A DNA stretch of 64,000 nt, taken from assembly GCF_000478605.2 (NCBI RefSeq), contig NZ_ASHX02000001.1, forward strand, positions 434,001 through 498,000. The letters are read 5' to 3'. Under the pieces are notes generated by a model, which saw nothing but the letters and a program-made list of their open reading frames with translations, made no database searches and was not told the origin of the DNA. Source of the stretch: Streptomyces thermolilacinus SPC6. GTDB taxonomy: Bacteria; Actinomycetota; Actinomycetes; Streptomycetales; Streptomycetaceae. This document shows positions 54,832 to 63,398 of this stretch, piece by piece; the stretch's first letter is position 1, and each line of letters opens with the position of its first letter. The position numbers were made by a program, and so were the translations under genes.

Positions 54832-56279
54832 CGCAGCCGCCTGATGTCGCCGCGCACCCGGTAGAAGCCGCCCGCCGCCGGGTGCAGGGCGTCCACCACG
54901 TACCGCGCGCCGGGCTCCCGTATCGCGCGCGGGAACTGGACGTTCCACGACGGCTCGTAGCCCTCGGACACGACGTGCACCCGGAGCCTGCCGCCGCTCT
55001 GGACGCACTCCACGACGACCGAACCCGCCGGGGCGTCCGTCACGGTCGCCACCGAGGCCGCGGCGGTCGCCGGGGCGTACGTCGGCAGGGCGGCGGCGAG
55101 CTTCACGTCCCGGGCGACCGGGACCGTGCCCCGCTGGGCGGCCTGGATCGCCGCCTCGCTCGCGTCCACGCAGACCAGCGAGCCGTCCGTCGTCACCAGG
55201 TAGAGCCGCTCGTCCCGGTACTGCATCGACAGGGCTGAGCCGCCGCCCGTGCCGAGCTTCCACAGGCGCGTGCCGTCGCGGTCGAAGCAGTACACGGACG
55301 ACGCGGCGTCACCGGCGAAGACGAAACGGCCGCCCGGCGAGGTGGCGCAGGAGTACACGGCGCTGTCGCAGGTGTACGTCGCCTCGATCCGGCCGTCGTC
55401 CTTCGCCAGCCGCTGCACGACGCGGTGCGCGGTGCCCGCGTACACGGCCGTGTCCTCCTGCCAGCCGAACAGGACGCCGCCCTTCGTCTGCGTGTGCCAC
55501 AGCTCGCCGCCGCCGTCGGGCGCGTACGCCGTCACGCCCCGGTGGTGGCCGTGGTAGACGGCCCGGTCGTCGGCGCGGATCATCCAGGCGTGCTCGCCCT
55601 GGCTGCGGCGCGCCCACTGATGCTCGTCCTCGTGGTCGATGACGGTGAGCCGGCCGTCGCGGTCCGACACGTTCAGCACGCCCTCGTGGATGTCGAGCCA
55701 GAAGATGTCGACGTCCGCCGCGATGTCGTACGCGGCGAACGGCAGCTTCGACGACAGGTCGTACACGCGGCCGTCGTCACAGCCCGCGTAGATCCAGAAG
55801 TCGTCCGCGACCAGGCACTTCACCCCGTCGGGGAGGCTGAAGCGGGCGTGGACCGCGCCGTCGTGGTCCAGCGTGTAGACGTCACCCGCCTGGTTCCCGA
55901 CCCAGCAGCGCTCGTCGTCCACGTGGATGCCGAACGCCGCCGAACCCGTACGGAACCGCCACAGCACCGGCGCGACCGCGCGGGCCGTGGACGGGGCCGA
56001 CGCCACCTGTCGGCGGGTCACCGCGCGCGGGGCCCGCTGGCCCGGGACGGCCGGGGCGTACCCCTTGCGGACCTTCTCCCCCACCTTCTTCGCCGCGGCG
56101 GCGCGCGCCTTCTCCACCGTCGCGAACGTGGACGTCTGGGTCTGGCCGGCGGCACCGATCCGCCCGTACCGCAGCGTCACCGTCTGGCCCTCGACGGTCA
56201 CCTCGTAGAACTTGTGCGCACCCCCGCCGTCCTGCGACAGCTCCAGGTACGTCGTCTCCACGGACACGGCAGCAGACAT
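54828..56279 (-). CDS. WGR-domain protein with PQQ-like beta-propeller
   Basis: The protein has 483 residues. The N-terminal WGR domain (about 5-75; YLELSQDGGGAHKFYEV ... LRYGRIGAAGQTQTSTF) is the nucleic-acid/PARP-associated module found in PARPs and in MolR-type proteins. A linker leads to a propeller (about 105-400) of PQQ/WD-like blades (WVGNQAGDVYTLDHDGAVHA; FVFAGDAASSVYCFDRDG). A C-terminal strand-rich domain (about 420-483) follows. ATG at 56279. Function unknown; the WGR module suggests a link to DNA damage or metal/RNA metabolism. Confidence 0.82.
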   Translation of the reverse strand: MSAAVSVETTYLELSQDGGGAHKFYEVTVEGQTVTLRYGRIGAAGQTQTSTFATVEKARAAAAKKVGEKVRKGYAPAVPGQRAPRAVTRRQVASAPSTARAVAPVLWRFRTGSAAFGIHVDDERCWVGNQAGDVYTLDHDGAVHARFSLPDGVKCLVADDFWIYAGCDDGRVYDLSSKLPFAAYDIAADVDIFWLDIHEGVLNVSDRDGRLTVIDHEDEHQWARRSQGEHAWMIRADDRAVYHGHHRGVTAYAPDGGGELWHTQTKGGVLFGWQEDTAVYAGTAHRVVQRLAKDDGRIEATYTCDSAVYSCATSPGGRFVFAGDAASSVYCFDRDGTRLWKLGTGGGSALSMQYRDERLYLVTTDGSLVCVDASEAAIQAAQRGTVPVARDVKLAAALPTYAPATAAASVATVTDAPAGSVVVECVQSGGRLRVHVVSEGYEPSWNVQFPRAIREPGARYVVDALHPAAGGFYRVRGDIRRLR

Positions 56280-56487
56280 GACTGACAGACCCCTCCCCAG
56301 GGCGGACCCTCGGCCTGTCCCGCGAGTCCCACTGGGAAAAACCGTAGGACGCGGCACTGACAATCGCCCGAGCGCTCCCGTACGGAGCACTCCGGCGCGC
56401 GGCTCACGGCCTCGTTGGCGACGATGGTGACGACGAGGAGGAAGACCACGGCCGCGGGGCGGCCGGACGCGTCAGGAGGCGGGGAGC

Positions 56488-57255
56488 ATGCGGCTGCCGC
56501 GGACCCGCAAAGCCCGCGCCGCCACGTCGCTGGCCGTCCTCGGCTCGCTGGTGGCGACCAGTCTGGTGCTGGGCCAGTCGTCCGGCCCGTCGGGGCCCGG
56601 CGCGTCGGAGTCGCGGAGCACGTCCCCGCAGCGCGCGGCCCGTCACCAAGGGCCCCGGCCCGCCATCGTGCCCCGTACGGCGTGGCACGCGGAGGCCGTG
56701 TCGACGGCGCCCGCCGCCCGGTACGCGCCCGCGGTACGGGCCGCGGTCATCCACCACACGAGCACCCCGAACGGCTACGACTGCCGCAGCGTCCCCGCGA
56801 CGCTGCGGGACCTGTACGCGGGGCACGCGTACGGCAGGGACTGGGACGACATCGGGTACAACTTCCTGGTCGACGCGTGCGGCACCATCTACGAGGGCCG
56901 CGCGGGCGGCGTCGACCGGGCCGTCATCGGCGCCCACACCAAGGGCCTCAACGAGGGGACGGTCGGAATCGCGGCGATCGGCACGTTCTCCGCGGGCGCG
57001 GAGGTGCCCGAGCCGATGCTCGACGCGATCGCCCGGCTGGTCGCCTGGAAGCTGGACCCCGCCGGGGCCGATCCGCGCGGCACGGTCACTCTCGTCTCCA
57101 CCAGCGACGAGTCGCGTTTCGCGGAGGGCACGACGGCCGTGCTGCCCGTCGTCAGCGGCCACATGGACGGCTACGCGACCCGCTGCCCGGGCGCGGCGCT
57201 GTACGCGAAGCTCCCCGACATCAGCGCGCGTGCGGCCCGGCTCCAGCGGCGCTGA
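56488..57255 (+). CDS. Secreted N-acetylmuramoyl-L-alanine amidase (PGRP family)
   Basis: The protein has 255 residues with a signal peptide (1-about 30) and a PGRP/amidase_2 domain (about 55-250): RTAWHAEAV, VIHHTSTPNGYDC (zinc His), GYNFLVDACGTIYEGRAGGV, GAHTKGLNEGTVGIAAIGTF, and SGHMDGYATRCPG (zinc His and Cys). The zinc set for cutting the peptide from muramic acid is complete. ATG at 56488 after GGGGAGC. Its 3' end overlaps the SGNH gene by 35 bp. Confidence 0.93.
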   Translation: MRLPRTRKARAATSLAVLGSLVATSLVLGQSSGPSGPGASESRSTSPQRAARHQGPRPAIVPRTAWHAEAVSTAPAARYAPAVRAAVIHHTSTPNGYDCRSVPATLRDLYAGHAYGRDWDDIGYNFLVDACGTIYEGRAGGVDRAVIGAHTKGLNEGTVGIAAIGTFSAGAEVPEPMLDAIARLVAWKLDPAGADPRGTVTLVSTSDESRFAEGTTAVLPVVSGHMDGYATRCPGAALYAKLPDISARAARLQRR

Positions 57256-57892
57256 CCCACGTGTCGGCGAGCAGCTGGTGGCCCGCGGGGGTGGGGTGCA
57301 CACCGTCGAAGATCCAGTGGGTGGCGGGCGCGCGGCGCGCGGCCTCGTCGAAAACCGGCTGGAGCCGTACGAGTTCCGCGCCGTGGGCGGCGGCGAGCTC
57401 GACGACCGCCTTCTGCCTCAGCTGCACCTGCGCGGCGAGCGCGGCGTCGAAGTCGGCGTCGGCGCCGCCGGGCAGGCTGAACGGTTCGCACAGCAGCAGG
57501 CGGGTGTCCGGCAGCGCCAGGCGGGTGCGGGTGAGAAGCGCGTCGTACACGGTGCGGAAGCCGTCGGCGTCGAGGTCGTCGGATTCGCCGTCCACGACGC
57601 GCCAGGCGTCGTTGACGCCGATGAGGACGGACAGGACGTCGGGGGCCATGTCGAGCGCGTCCGCCTGCCAGCGGGCGGCCAGGTCGGTGACCTTGTCGCC
57701 GCTCACGCCCCGGTTGGTGAACCGCCAGCGGTGGCCGGGTGCCCGGGCCGCGGCGCGCGCGGCGACCAGGTACACGTACCCGTGGCCGAGAGCGGCGTTG
57801 GCGTGGGTGTGCGGGCTGCGGTCGCGGTCGCCGTCGGTGATGGAGTCGCCCTGGAACAGCAGGTGTGAACCGGCGGGCACGTTCAGCGGCAT
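57221..57892 (-). CDS. SGNH/GDSL hydrolase
   Basis: The protein has 223 residues. Block I is LLFQGDSITDGDRD (Ser nucleophile), block II has NRGVSGDKV (Gly), block III IGVNDAWR (Asn), and block V DGVHPTPAGHQL (Asp and His). No signal peptide. It is probably a cytoplasmic esterase, possibly a deacetylase of sugars, like the plant/bacterial GDSL group to which it seems close. ATG at 57892 with GGAG; ATGs at 57928 and 57958 would extend it. It overlaps the amidase gene tail to tail. Confidence 0.88.
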   Translation of the reverse strand: MPLNVPAGSHLLFQGDSITDGDRDRSPHTHANAALGHGYVYLVAARAAARAPGHRWRFTNRGVSGDKVTDLAARWQADALDMAPDVLSVLIGVNDAWRVVDGESDDLDADGFRTVYDALLTRTRLALPDTRLLLCEPFSLPGGADADFDAALAAQVQLRQKAVVELAAAHGAELVRLQPVFDEAARRAPATHWIFDGVHPTPAGHQLLADTWVSAAGAGPHAR

Positions 57893-58132
57893 GCGGACTC
57901 CGGAAGCCGGGGGCCTGGGCCCGGACATGGACTCGGACAAGGACGTGGACGGTTTCATGGGGAACGTAAGTTGCCCGCGCCTCGCTCGGCAAGAGCCCGT
58001 GAGGGTCGCCCAGGGGTTCGAAAGTTTCGGCGGAGGGCCGGGATCGTTAAGGTCCGGCTGTTTTCTGTTGTCGGGGCCGCGCCGTCGGGTCCCCCCTACG
58101 ACAGGACGTACGCGACGACGGCGAGGCAGGTC

Positions 58133-60034
58133 ATGCACAGGGACAGCGAGCACATACCGGAGCTGGTGAGCGCGGCGCGGGCGGGCGACGGCCGGGCGCG
58201 CGAGCAGCTCGTCGAGGACTATCTGCCGCTGGTCTACAACGTGGTGGGGCGTGCGCTGGACGGTCACGCGGACGTCGACGACGTCGTGCAGGACACGATG
58301 TTCCGGGCGCTGGACGGTCTCGGCGGGCTGCGCGAACCGTCCCGGTTCCGGTCGTGGCTGGTCGCCATCGCGATGAACCAGATACGCCGCCGCTGGAACG
58401 ACCGCCAGCAGGCGCCGGTGGCGACGCTGGAACGGGTCACGGAGCGGCCCGACCCGTCCGGCGACTTCGTGGACCTGACGATCCTGCGGCTCGGCCTGTC
58501 CGGGCAGCGGCGGGAGGTCGCCGAGGCGACCCGGTGGCTGGACGAGGACGACCGGGCGCTGCTCTCCCTGTGGTGGCAGGAGGCGTCGGGCGGGCTCACG
58601 CGCGCGGAGCTGGCGGAGGCGCTGGGCGTCCCGGCCCGGCACGCGGCGGTGCGGGTGCAGCGGATGAAGGCCCAGCTGGAGACGGGCCGGGTGGTGGTGC
58701 GCGCCCTGGCGGCGAAGCCCCGGTGCGGGGCGCTGGCGCGGCTGACGGAGGACTGGGACGGGCGTCCGGCGCCGGTGTGGCGCAAGCGCGTGGCCCGGCA
58801 CGCCCGTGGCTGCCGGGCCTGCGGCGGCCACTGGGCGGACCTGATACCGGCCGAGGGCCTGCTGGCGGGCCTCGCCCTGGTCGTCCCGCTGTCCGGGTTC
58901 CCGCCGGTCCCCGGCGTGGGGGGCGGCGCGATGGCCGTGACGGCGGCGTCCACGGGACTGCCTGACGGCGCGACAGGCGCGGTCACCGACGGGGCGGCGG
59001 GCGCGACGGGAGCGGCGTGGGACACGGGGGCGGGCGCGGCGGACGGTACGGCGGCGATGGCGATGGCGGCCGACGGGACGCGGGCAGCGGCGTGGGGCGG
59101 GCCGGGCGAGGCGGCCGCGGAGAGTACGGCGGCGACGGCGGCCGACGGGGTGTCCGTGGCCGCCTTGTCGGGGACTACGCGCGCGGAGGCGGGCGGTTCC
59201 GGCGCGGGCGGCCCTGCCGGCGGCGAGTACGGCGTGGGCGGACCCGCAGGCGACCCGGCCGGTGCGCACGGCGTGGACGGTTCGGTGGAGGGCGCCGCAG
59301 GAACCGGTACGCAGGGTGGGGCGGTCCCCGTCGCGGACGGGGCAGGAACGGGCGCGGCGCAGGGCCTGGCGGGCCCGGCCGGGGGCGCGGCTCGCTGGCG
59401 GGTGCCCGCCGCGGTCGGGGGCCTGGTCGTGGGCGGCGCGCTGTTGGCCGCGCTGTGGCCGGTGACGCCCGACGCGCCCGCGCCCGTGCCTGACGGGCCG
59501 CCGCCGAGGGGCCACGCCGCGCCGGTGACGCCGTCCGCTGCGCCGACCCCGTCCCGTACGCCCTCGCCCTCCCCGTCGCCGACCGCTCCCCCGAGCCCCA
59601 CGGTCTCCGTGACGCCGCGGCCGACGCCCACCGCCACCCGGACGGCCGAGCCGGACACGGCGCAGCGGCTGACCGCTCTGGTGAACACGCGGCGCGCCGA
59701 GGCGGGCTGCGCCCCGCTGCGCCTGGACCCCCGGCTGACGGCGGCGGCCCGCGCCCACGCGCGCGACATGGTGGCGCGGGGCTACTTCGCCCACGCCGAC
59801 CCGGAGGGCCGCCACGCGGACACGCGGATGGCCGACGCCGGGTACCGGGCGGGCGCGTGGGCGGAGAACCTGCACCAGGGGACCGAGGACCCGGCGGTGG
59901 TCGTCGAGGACTGGATGGACGGGTCGATCCATCAGGACAACATGCTGGGCTGCCACTACCGGGACACGGGTGTGGCGGCGGTGCCGGGGCCGGAGGGCAC
60001 CGTGTGGGTGCAGACCCTGGCCGGCCCCGCGTGA
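58133..60034 (+). CDS. ECF sigma factor fused to zinc anti-sigma motif, transmembrane span and extracellular CAP domain
   Basis: The protein has 633 residues. Residues 1-90 hold sigma region 2 (VYNVVGRALDGHADVDDVVQ; FRSWLVAIAMNQIRRRW) and about 125-190 region 4 (ASGGLTRAELAEALGVPARH). At 223-230 lies HARGCRAC, the HX3CX2C motif of zinc-binding anti-sigma factors. Then comes a long Gly/Ala-rich part, one membrane span (about 422-444; AAVGGLVVGGALLAALWPV), a Pro/Thr/Ser linker and a CAP/SCP domain (508-633; AAARAHARDMVARGYFAHAD). The topology puts the sigma inside and CAP outside. It may be freed by proteolysis. ATG at 58133. Confidence 0.88.
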   Translation: MHRDSEHIPELVSAARAGDGRAREQLVEDYLPLVYNVVGRALDGHADVDDVVQDTMFRALDGLGGLREPSRFRSWLVAIAMNQIRRRWNDRQQAPVATLERVTERPDPSGDFVDLTILRLGLSGQRREVAEATRWLDEDDRALLSLWWQEASGGLTRAELAEALGVPARHAAVRVQRMKAQLETGRVVVRALAAKPRCGALARLTEDWDGRPAPVWRKRVARHARGCRACGGHWADLIPAEGLLAGLALVVPLSGFPPVPGVGGGAMAVTAASTGLPDGATGAVTDGAAGATGAAWDTGAGAADGTAAMAMAADGTRAAAWGGPGEAAAESTAATAADGVSVAALSGTTRAEAGGSGAGGPAGGEYGVGGPAGDPAGAHGVDGSVEGAAGTGTQGGAVPVADGAGTGAAQGLAGPAGGAARWRVPAAVGGLVVGGALLAALWPVTPDAPAPVPDGPPPRGHAAPVTPSAAPTPSRTPSPSPSPTAPPSPTVSVTPRPTPTATRTAEPDTAQRLTALVNTRRAEAGCAPLRLDPRLTAAARAHARDMVARGYFAHADPEGRHADTRMADAGYRAGAWAENLHQGTEDPAVVVEDWMDGSIHQDNMLGCHYRDTGVAAVPGPEGTVWVQTLAGPA

Positions 60035-60050
60035 GCCTCGGCGCGGCCCG

Positions 60051-60983
60051 TTACGCGGACGCGCCGAAGTTCTGCACCCACCAGGGGCCGTTGGACCGCA
60101 TGTTCACGCCGACGCCGATGTCGCGGAAGGCGCAGTTGAGGATGTTCGCGCGGTGGCCGGGACTCTTCATCCAGTCGCGCACGGCCGTGGCGGGGTCGCC
60201 GGGGCCCCGGTGGATGTTCTCGGCCCAGGTGCTCCAGCGGTAGCCCGCCGCCTCGATCCGGTCGCCCGCGCTGAGCCCCTCGGGGGTGTCGTGCTCGTAG
60301 TAGTCGCGGGCGGCCATGTCGTCGGCGTGACCCTGCGCGGCCCTCTGGAGGAGGCTGTTGGCGCGGAGGGCGGGGCAGCCCGCCTTGGCGCGTTCGGCGT
60401 TGGCGAGCTCGATGACACGGCTGATGTGGTCGCCCCGGCCGCCGGAACCTCCGGACTGGGAGGCACGGGACCGGTACGGCTCCGCGCCGTCCGCGCGCGT
60501 GGTGGCCGTGTCCGGCGCGGCGGACGGGCGCTTCCGGGGGGTCGTGGCGCGCGCGGCGGGCGAGGCCGCGGCGGACTTGGTGGGCGCCGGGGTGGCGGTC
60601 GCGGGGCGGGCGCTCGCCGACGGTGCGGCGGACGCGGACGGCAGGGCGCTGGGTATGCCCGCGCCCGTGGTCGCGGTGGGGGCCGGGGTGCCTGTCGCGC
60701 CGCCGTCGAGGGACGGTACGGGCGCGACCGTACGGCTGGCCAGGGAACCGCCGCTGTCGTCCCCGGTGCCGCCGAGGACGAACGTGCCGGCCGCCACCGC
60801 CGCGACGGCGACCGTACCGGCGACGACGGTGCCGATGCCCTGGTAGGTCCAGCGCCGCCGGGCGTGGCGGTGCTGCGCCGCTGCGGCCCTGCGGCCGCCG
60901 GAACGGCGACGCCGGCCGTGACGGCCCGCCTCCTGCCGCGTACGGCCGGGACGTTCCTGGGGGTCTCGGGGGTGCTGCTGCAC
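60051..60983 (-). CDS. Membrane-anchored CAP/SCP-domain protein
   Basis: The protein has 310 residues: an Arg/His-rich cytoplasmic N-terminus (about 1-48), a signal-anchor span (GTVVAGTVAVAAVAAGTFVL, about 50-70), a Pro/Ala/Ser/Thr-rich linker, and a CAP domain (about 185-310; AAQGHADDMAARDYYEHDTP; STWAENIHRG; SPGHRANILNCAFRDIGVGV). The four CAP cavity residues seem present. GTG at 60983 follows CGGAGTTTCC. It is convergent with the sigma-CAP gene, only 16 bp apart, and its CAP domain resembles that of the sigma fusion. Confidence 0.9.
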   Translation of the reverse strand: MQQHPRDPQERPGRTRQEAGRHGRRRRSGGRRAAAAQHRHARRRWTYQGIGTVVAGTVAVAAVAAGTFVLGGTGDDSGGSLASRTVAPVPSLDGGATGTPAPTATTGAGIPSALPSASAAPSASARPATATPAPTKSAAASPAARATTPRKRPSAAPDTATTRADGAEPYRSRASQSGGSGGRGDHISRVIELANAERAKAGCPALRANSLLQRAAQGHADDMAARDYYEHDTPEGLSAGDRIEAAGYRWSTWAENIHRGPGDPATAVRDWMKSPGHRANILNCAFRDIGVGVNMRSNGPWWVQNFGASA

Positions 60984-61269
60984 GGAAACTCCGCTCTCTG
61001 CTCTCCTGCAAGGGCTGCCGGCTGTGGTCCGGCGAAGGGGAGATCGGGCGCGGCGGCGGCGACAACACTTCTTCCGAGAATGTCGCGGGAGGTTTTCCCG
61101 GACGGCGATCGTCCCCGTCCCCACGCGCGCGGGGCGCCGCCCGAACCGGCCGTACGAGCGGCCCCTTACGCGCGAGGCGCCGTTTTCGCATAAGCCGTCG
61201 GGTGGGTCGGGGTGGTCCCTCCGGACGGCTCGGCGTGCGGTGTCCGCGCGGCTGGGCGAGGCTGGCCGC

Positions 61270-61593
61270 GTGGCACAGCTGATCACGATCGAGGTGGGCG
61301 ACGGAGAGGACGGCACGGCCGTCTTCGAGGTGGACGACGACCTGCTGCCGGTGGAGCCGGAGGGCTTCCCCGGCGAGTCGGTCGCGGCCCGGGCGCGGGT
61401 GTCGCTCCAGGAGGCCCTCGACCAGCTGGGCCCGGCCCTGGCGAAGGTGTTCGACACGCTGCGCCGCCTGGGGCCGGAGGAGGCGGCGGTGGACTTCGGC
61501 CTGAAGGTGGGCGGCGAGAGCGGCGTCGTCGTCGCGAAGGGCACAGCGGAGGTGAACTTCGCCGTCCACCTGGTGTGGCGGCGGTACGGCTGA
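61270..61593 (+). CDS. CU044_2847-family protein (trypsin-co-occurring domain TCAD1-like)
   Basis: The protein has 107 residues with the family pattern: short strands at the start (LITIEVGDGEDGTAVFEVDD), a central helix (SLQEALDQLGPALAKVFDTL) and the end LKVGGESGVVVAKGTAEVNF. The group is known from genomic work on NTP-dependent conflict systems, where it occurs with trypsin-like or other effectors. No such partner is next to it. GTG at 61270. Assignment is from memory of the family pattern. Confidence 0.7.
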   Translation: MAQLITIEVGDGEDGTAVFEVDDDLLPVEPEGFPGESVAARARVSLQEALDQLGPALAKVFDTLRRLGPEEAAVDFGLKVGGESGVVVAKGTAEVNFAVHLVWRRYG

Positions 61594-61697
61594 GACGACC
61601 CGCGCGAGCACCACGACCGACGCACCGAGACCGCAGAACCCCGACCCGCAGGACCCGAACCCGCTAGATCCCCGTCGCCGTCCGGCTGGAGACCCCC

Positions 61698-63209
61698 ATG
61701 CGCGTGCTGCTCGTCCACCCGAGTGCCCTGATGTACTCGGAGATCTTCCTCCGGCTGGAGCCGCTGGGCCTGGAACGGGTGGCGGCCGCGGCGCGGGACG
61801 CCGGGCACCAGGTGCGGGTGGTGGACCTCCAGGTGCTGTCGCGCTCCGTGCTCGACGCGGAGCTGCGGTCGTTCGCGCCGGAGGCGCTGGGGATCTCCCT
61901 CAACTACCTGGCGAACATCCCGGAGGCCATCGAGATCGCCCGGCGCGCCAAGGCGGCCTCTCCCGGCTGCTTCGTCTTCTTCGGCGGGCACAGCGTGTCG
62001 TTCATCGCCGAGCACGTGCTGCGGCAGGCGGAGGGCGCGGTGGACGCCGTCGTACGCGGTGAGGGCGAACCGGCCGTCGCGCCGCTGCTGGAGGCGGCGC
62101 GGGACGGGGGGCTGGGCACCGTGCCGGGGGTCGTGTCGGCGGAGGGGCGCGGGCCCGCGCCGAAGCTGCTGGACAGCCTGGACCGGCCGCGCCCGGCGCG
62201 CGACCTGATGCGCAAGCGGAACCGTTACTTCATCGGGGAGCTGGACCCGTGCGCGTCGATCGAGTTCACCCGCGGCTGCCCGTGGGACTGCTCGTTCTGT
62301 TCGGCGTGGACGTTCTACGGGCGCAGCTACCGCAAGTCGTCGCCGGAGGCGGCGGCCGAGGAGATGGCGTCGATCCGGGAGCCGAACGTCTTCATCGTGG
62401 ACGACGTGGCGTTCATCAAACCGGAGCACGGCGACGGCATCGCGGCCGCCCTGGAACGGCGCCGGATCAGAAAGCGGTACTACCTGGAGACCCGCAGCGA
62501 CGTGCTGCTGCGCAACCCGGAGGTGTTCGAACGCTGGACCCGGCTGGGACTGCGGTACATGTTCCTGGGCATGGAGGCCATCGACGCCGAGGGCCTGGAC
62601 CTGTACCGGAAGCGGGTCAGCCCGGACGACAACTTCCGCGCGCTGGAGGCGGCACGGCGGATGGGCATCATGGTGGCCATCAACCTGATCGTGGACCCGG
62701 CGTGGGACAAGGAAAGGTTCCGCGTCGTCCGGGAGTTCGCGATGAGCGTGCCGGAGATCGTGCACCTGACGGTGATGACGCCGTATCCGGGGACGGAGAT
62801 CTGGCACACGGAGGCGCGGCAGCTGACGACGCGGGACTACCGGCTGTTCGACATCCAGCACGCCGTCGTCCCGACGAAGCTGCCGCTGGAGGAGTTCTAC
62901 CGGGAACTGGTCCGCACCCAGGCGGTCCTCAACCGCAAGCACCTGGGGCTGCGCAACGCGGTGGGCGCCATGGGGGTGCTGGGCCGGAACCTGCTGCGCG
63001 GGCAGACCAACTTCGCGCGCATGCTGTGGAAGTTCGGCCGGGTGTACAACGCCGACCGGCAGATGGCGGACCACCGGCGGCCGGTGCGGTACGAGCTGCC
63101 GGTGCCCGAGCACCGGGCTTCGCCGCCCCGGCGGCAGGAACTGTTCATCCACACCCGCCCCGCTCCCCCCGCCCACCGACGCCCGGCCCCGGAGGCTGAC
63201 GGAGTCTGA
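61698..63209 (+). CDS. hpnR: B12-binding radical SAM enzyme, hopanoid C-3 methylase HpnR-like
   Basis: The protein has 503 residues. A cobalamin-binding domain (about 1-140; LLVHPSALMYSEIFLRLEPL; GISLNYLANIPEAIEIA; FFGGHSVSFIAEHVL) precedes a radical SAM barrel with the CxxxCxxC cluster motif CPWDCSFC (Cys 194, 198, 201). A Pro-rich tail follows. The sequence resembles HpnR, which adds a methyl group to C-3 of hopanoids. No squalene-hopene cyclase gene is in this window. ATG at 61698. The TCAD1-like gene lies 104 bp upstream on the same strand. Confidence 0.8.
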   Translation: MRVLLVHPSALMYSEIFLRLEPLGLERVAAAARDAGHQVRVVDLQVLSRSVLDAELRSFAPEALGISLNYLANIPEAIEIARRAKAASPGCFVFFGGHSVSFIAEHVLRQAEGAVDAVVRGEGEPAVAPLLEAARDGGLGTVPGVVSAEGRGPAPKLLDSLDRPRPARDLMRKRNRYFIGELDPCASIEFTRGCPWDCSFCSAWTFYGRSYRKSSPEAAAEEMASIREPNVFIVDDVAFIKPEHGDGIAAALERRRIRKRYYLETRSDVLLRNPEVFERWTRLGLRYMFLGMEAIDAEGLDLYRKRVSPDDNFRALEAARRMGIMVAINLIVDPAWDKERFRVVREFAMSVPEIVHLTVMTPYPGTEIWHTEARQLTTRDYRLFDIQHAVVPTKLPLEEFYRELVRTQAVLNRKHLGLRNAVGAMGVLGRNLLRGQTNFARMLWKFGRVYNADRQMADHRRPVRYELPVPEHRASPPRRQELFIHTRPAPPAHRRPAPEADGV

Positions 63210-63398
63210 CGGCCGCGAGCCCGGCCGGCACGCGCGCGGGCTCCACCAGTACGGCCTGACCGGTGGAGGAGGGCCCCACCGGCGGAGGCGCGGGCCCGGC
63301 CGTTGTGGACGCGCGGCAGGCGGCGCGGGCCAGGGGCAGGCTGCCCGTGCGGATACGGGGCTCTCGACGGCCGTGCGCGCGGCGGCCACACTGGCCGC

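Noticed and set aside
63217..63243. Short inverted repeat GAGCCCG..CGGGCTC after hpnR considered as a terminator
   Set aside because: Only a 7-bp stem with a 13-nt loop; too weak to call at this GC content.
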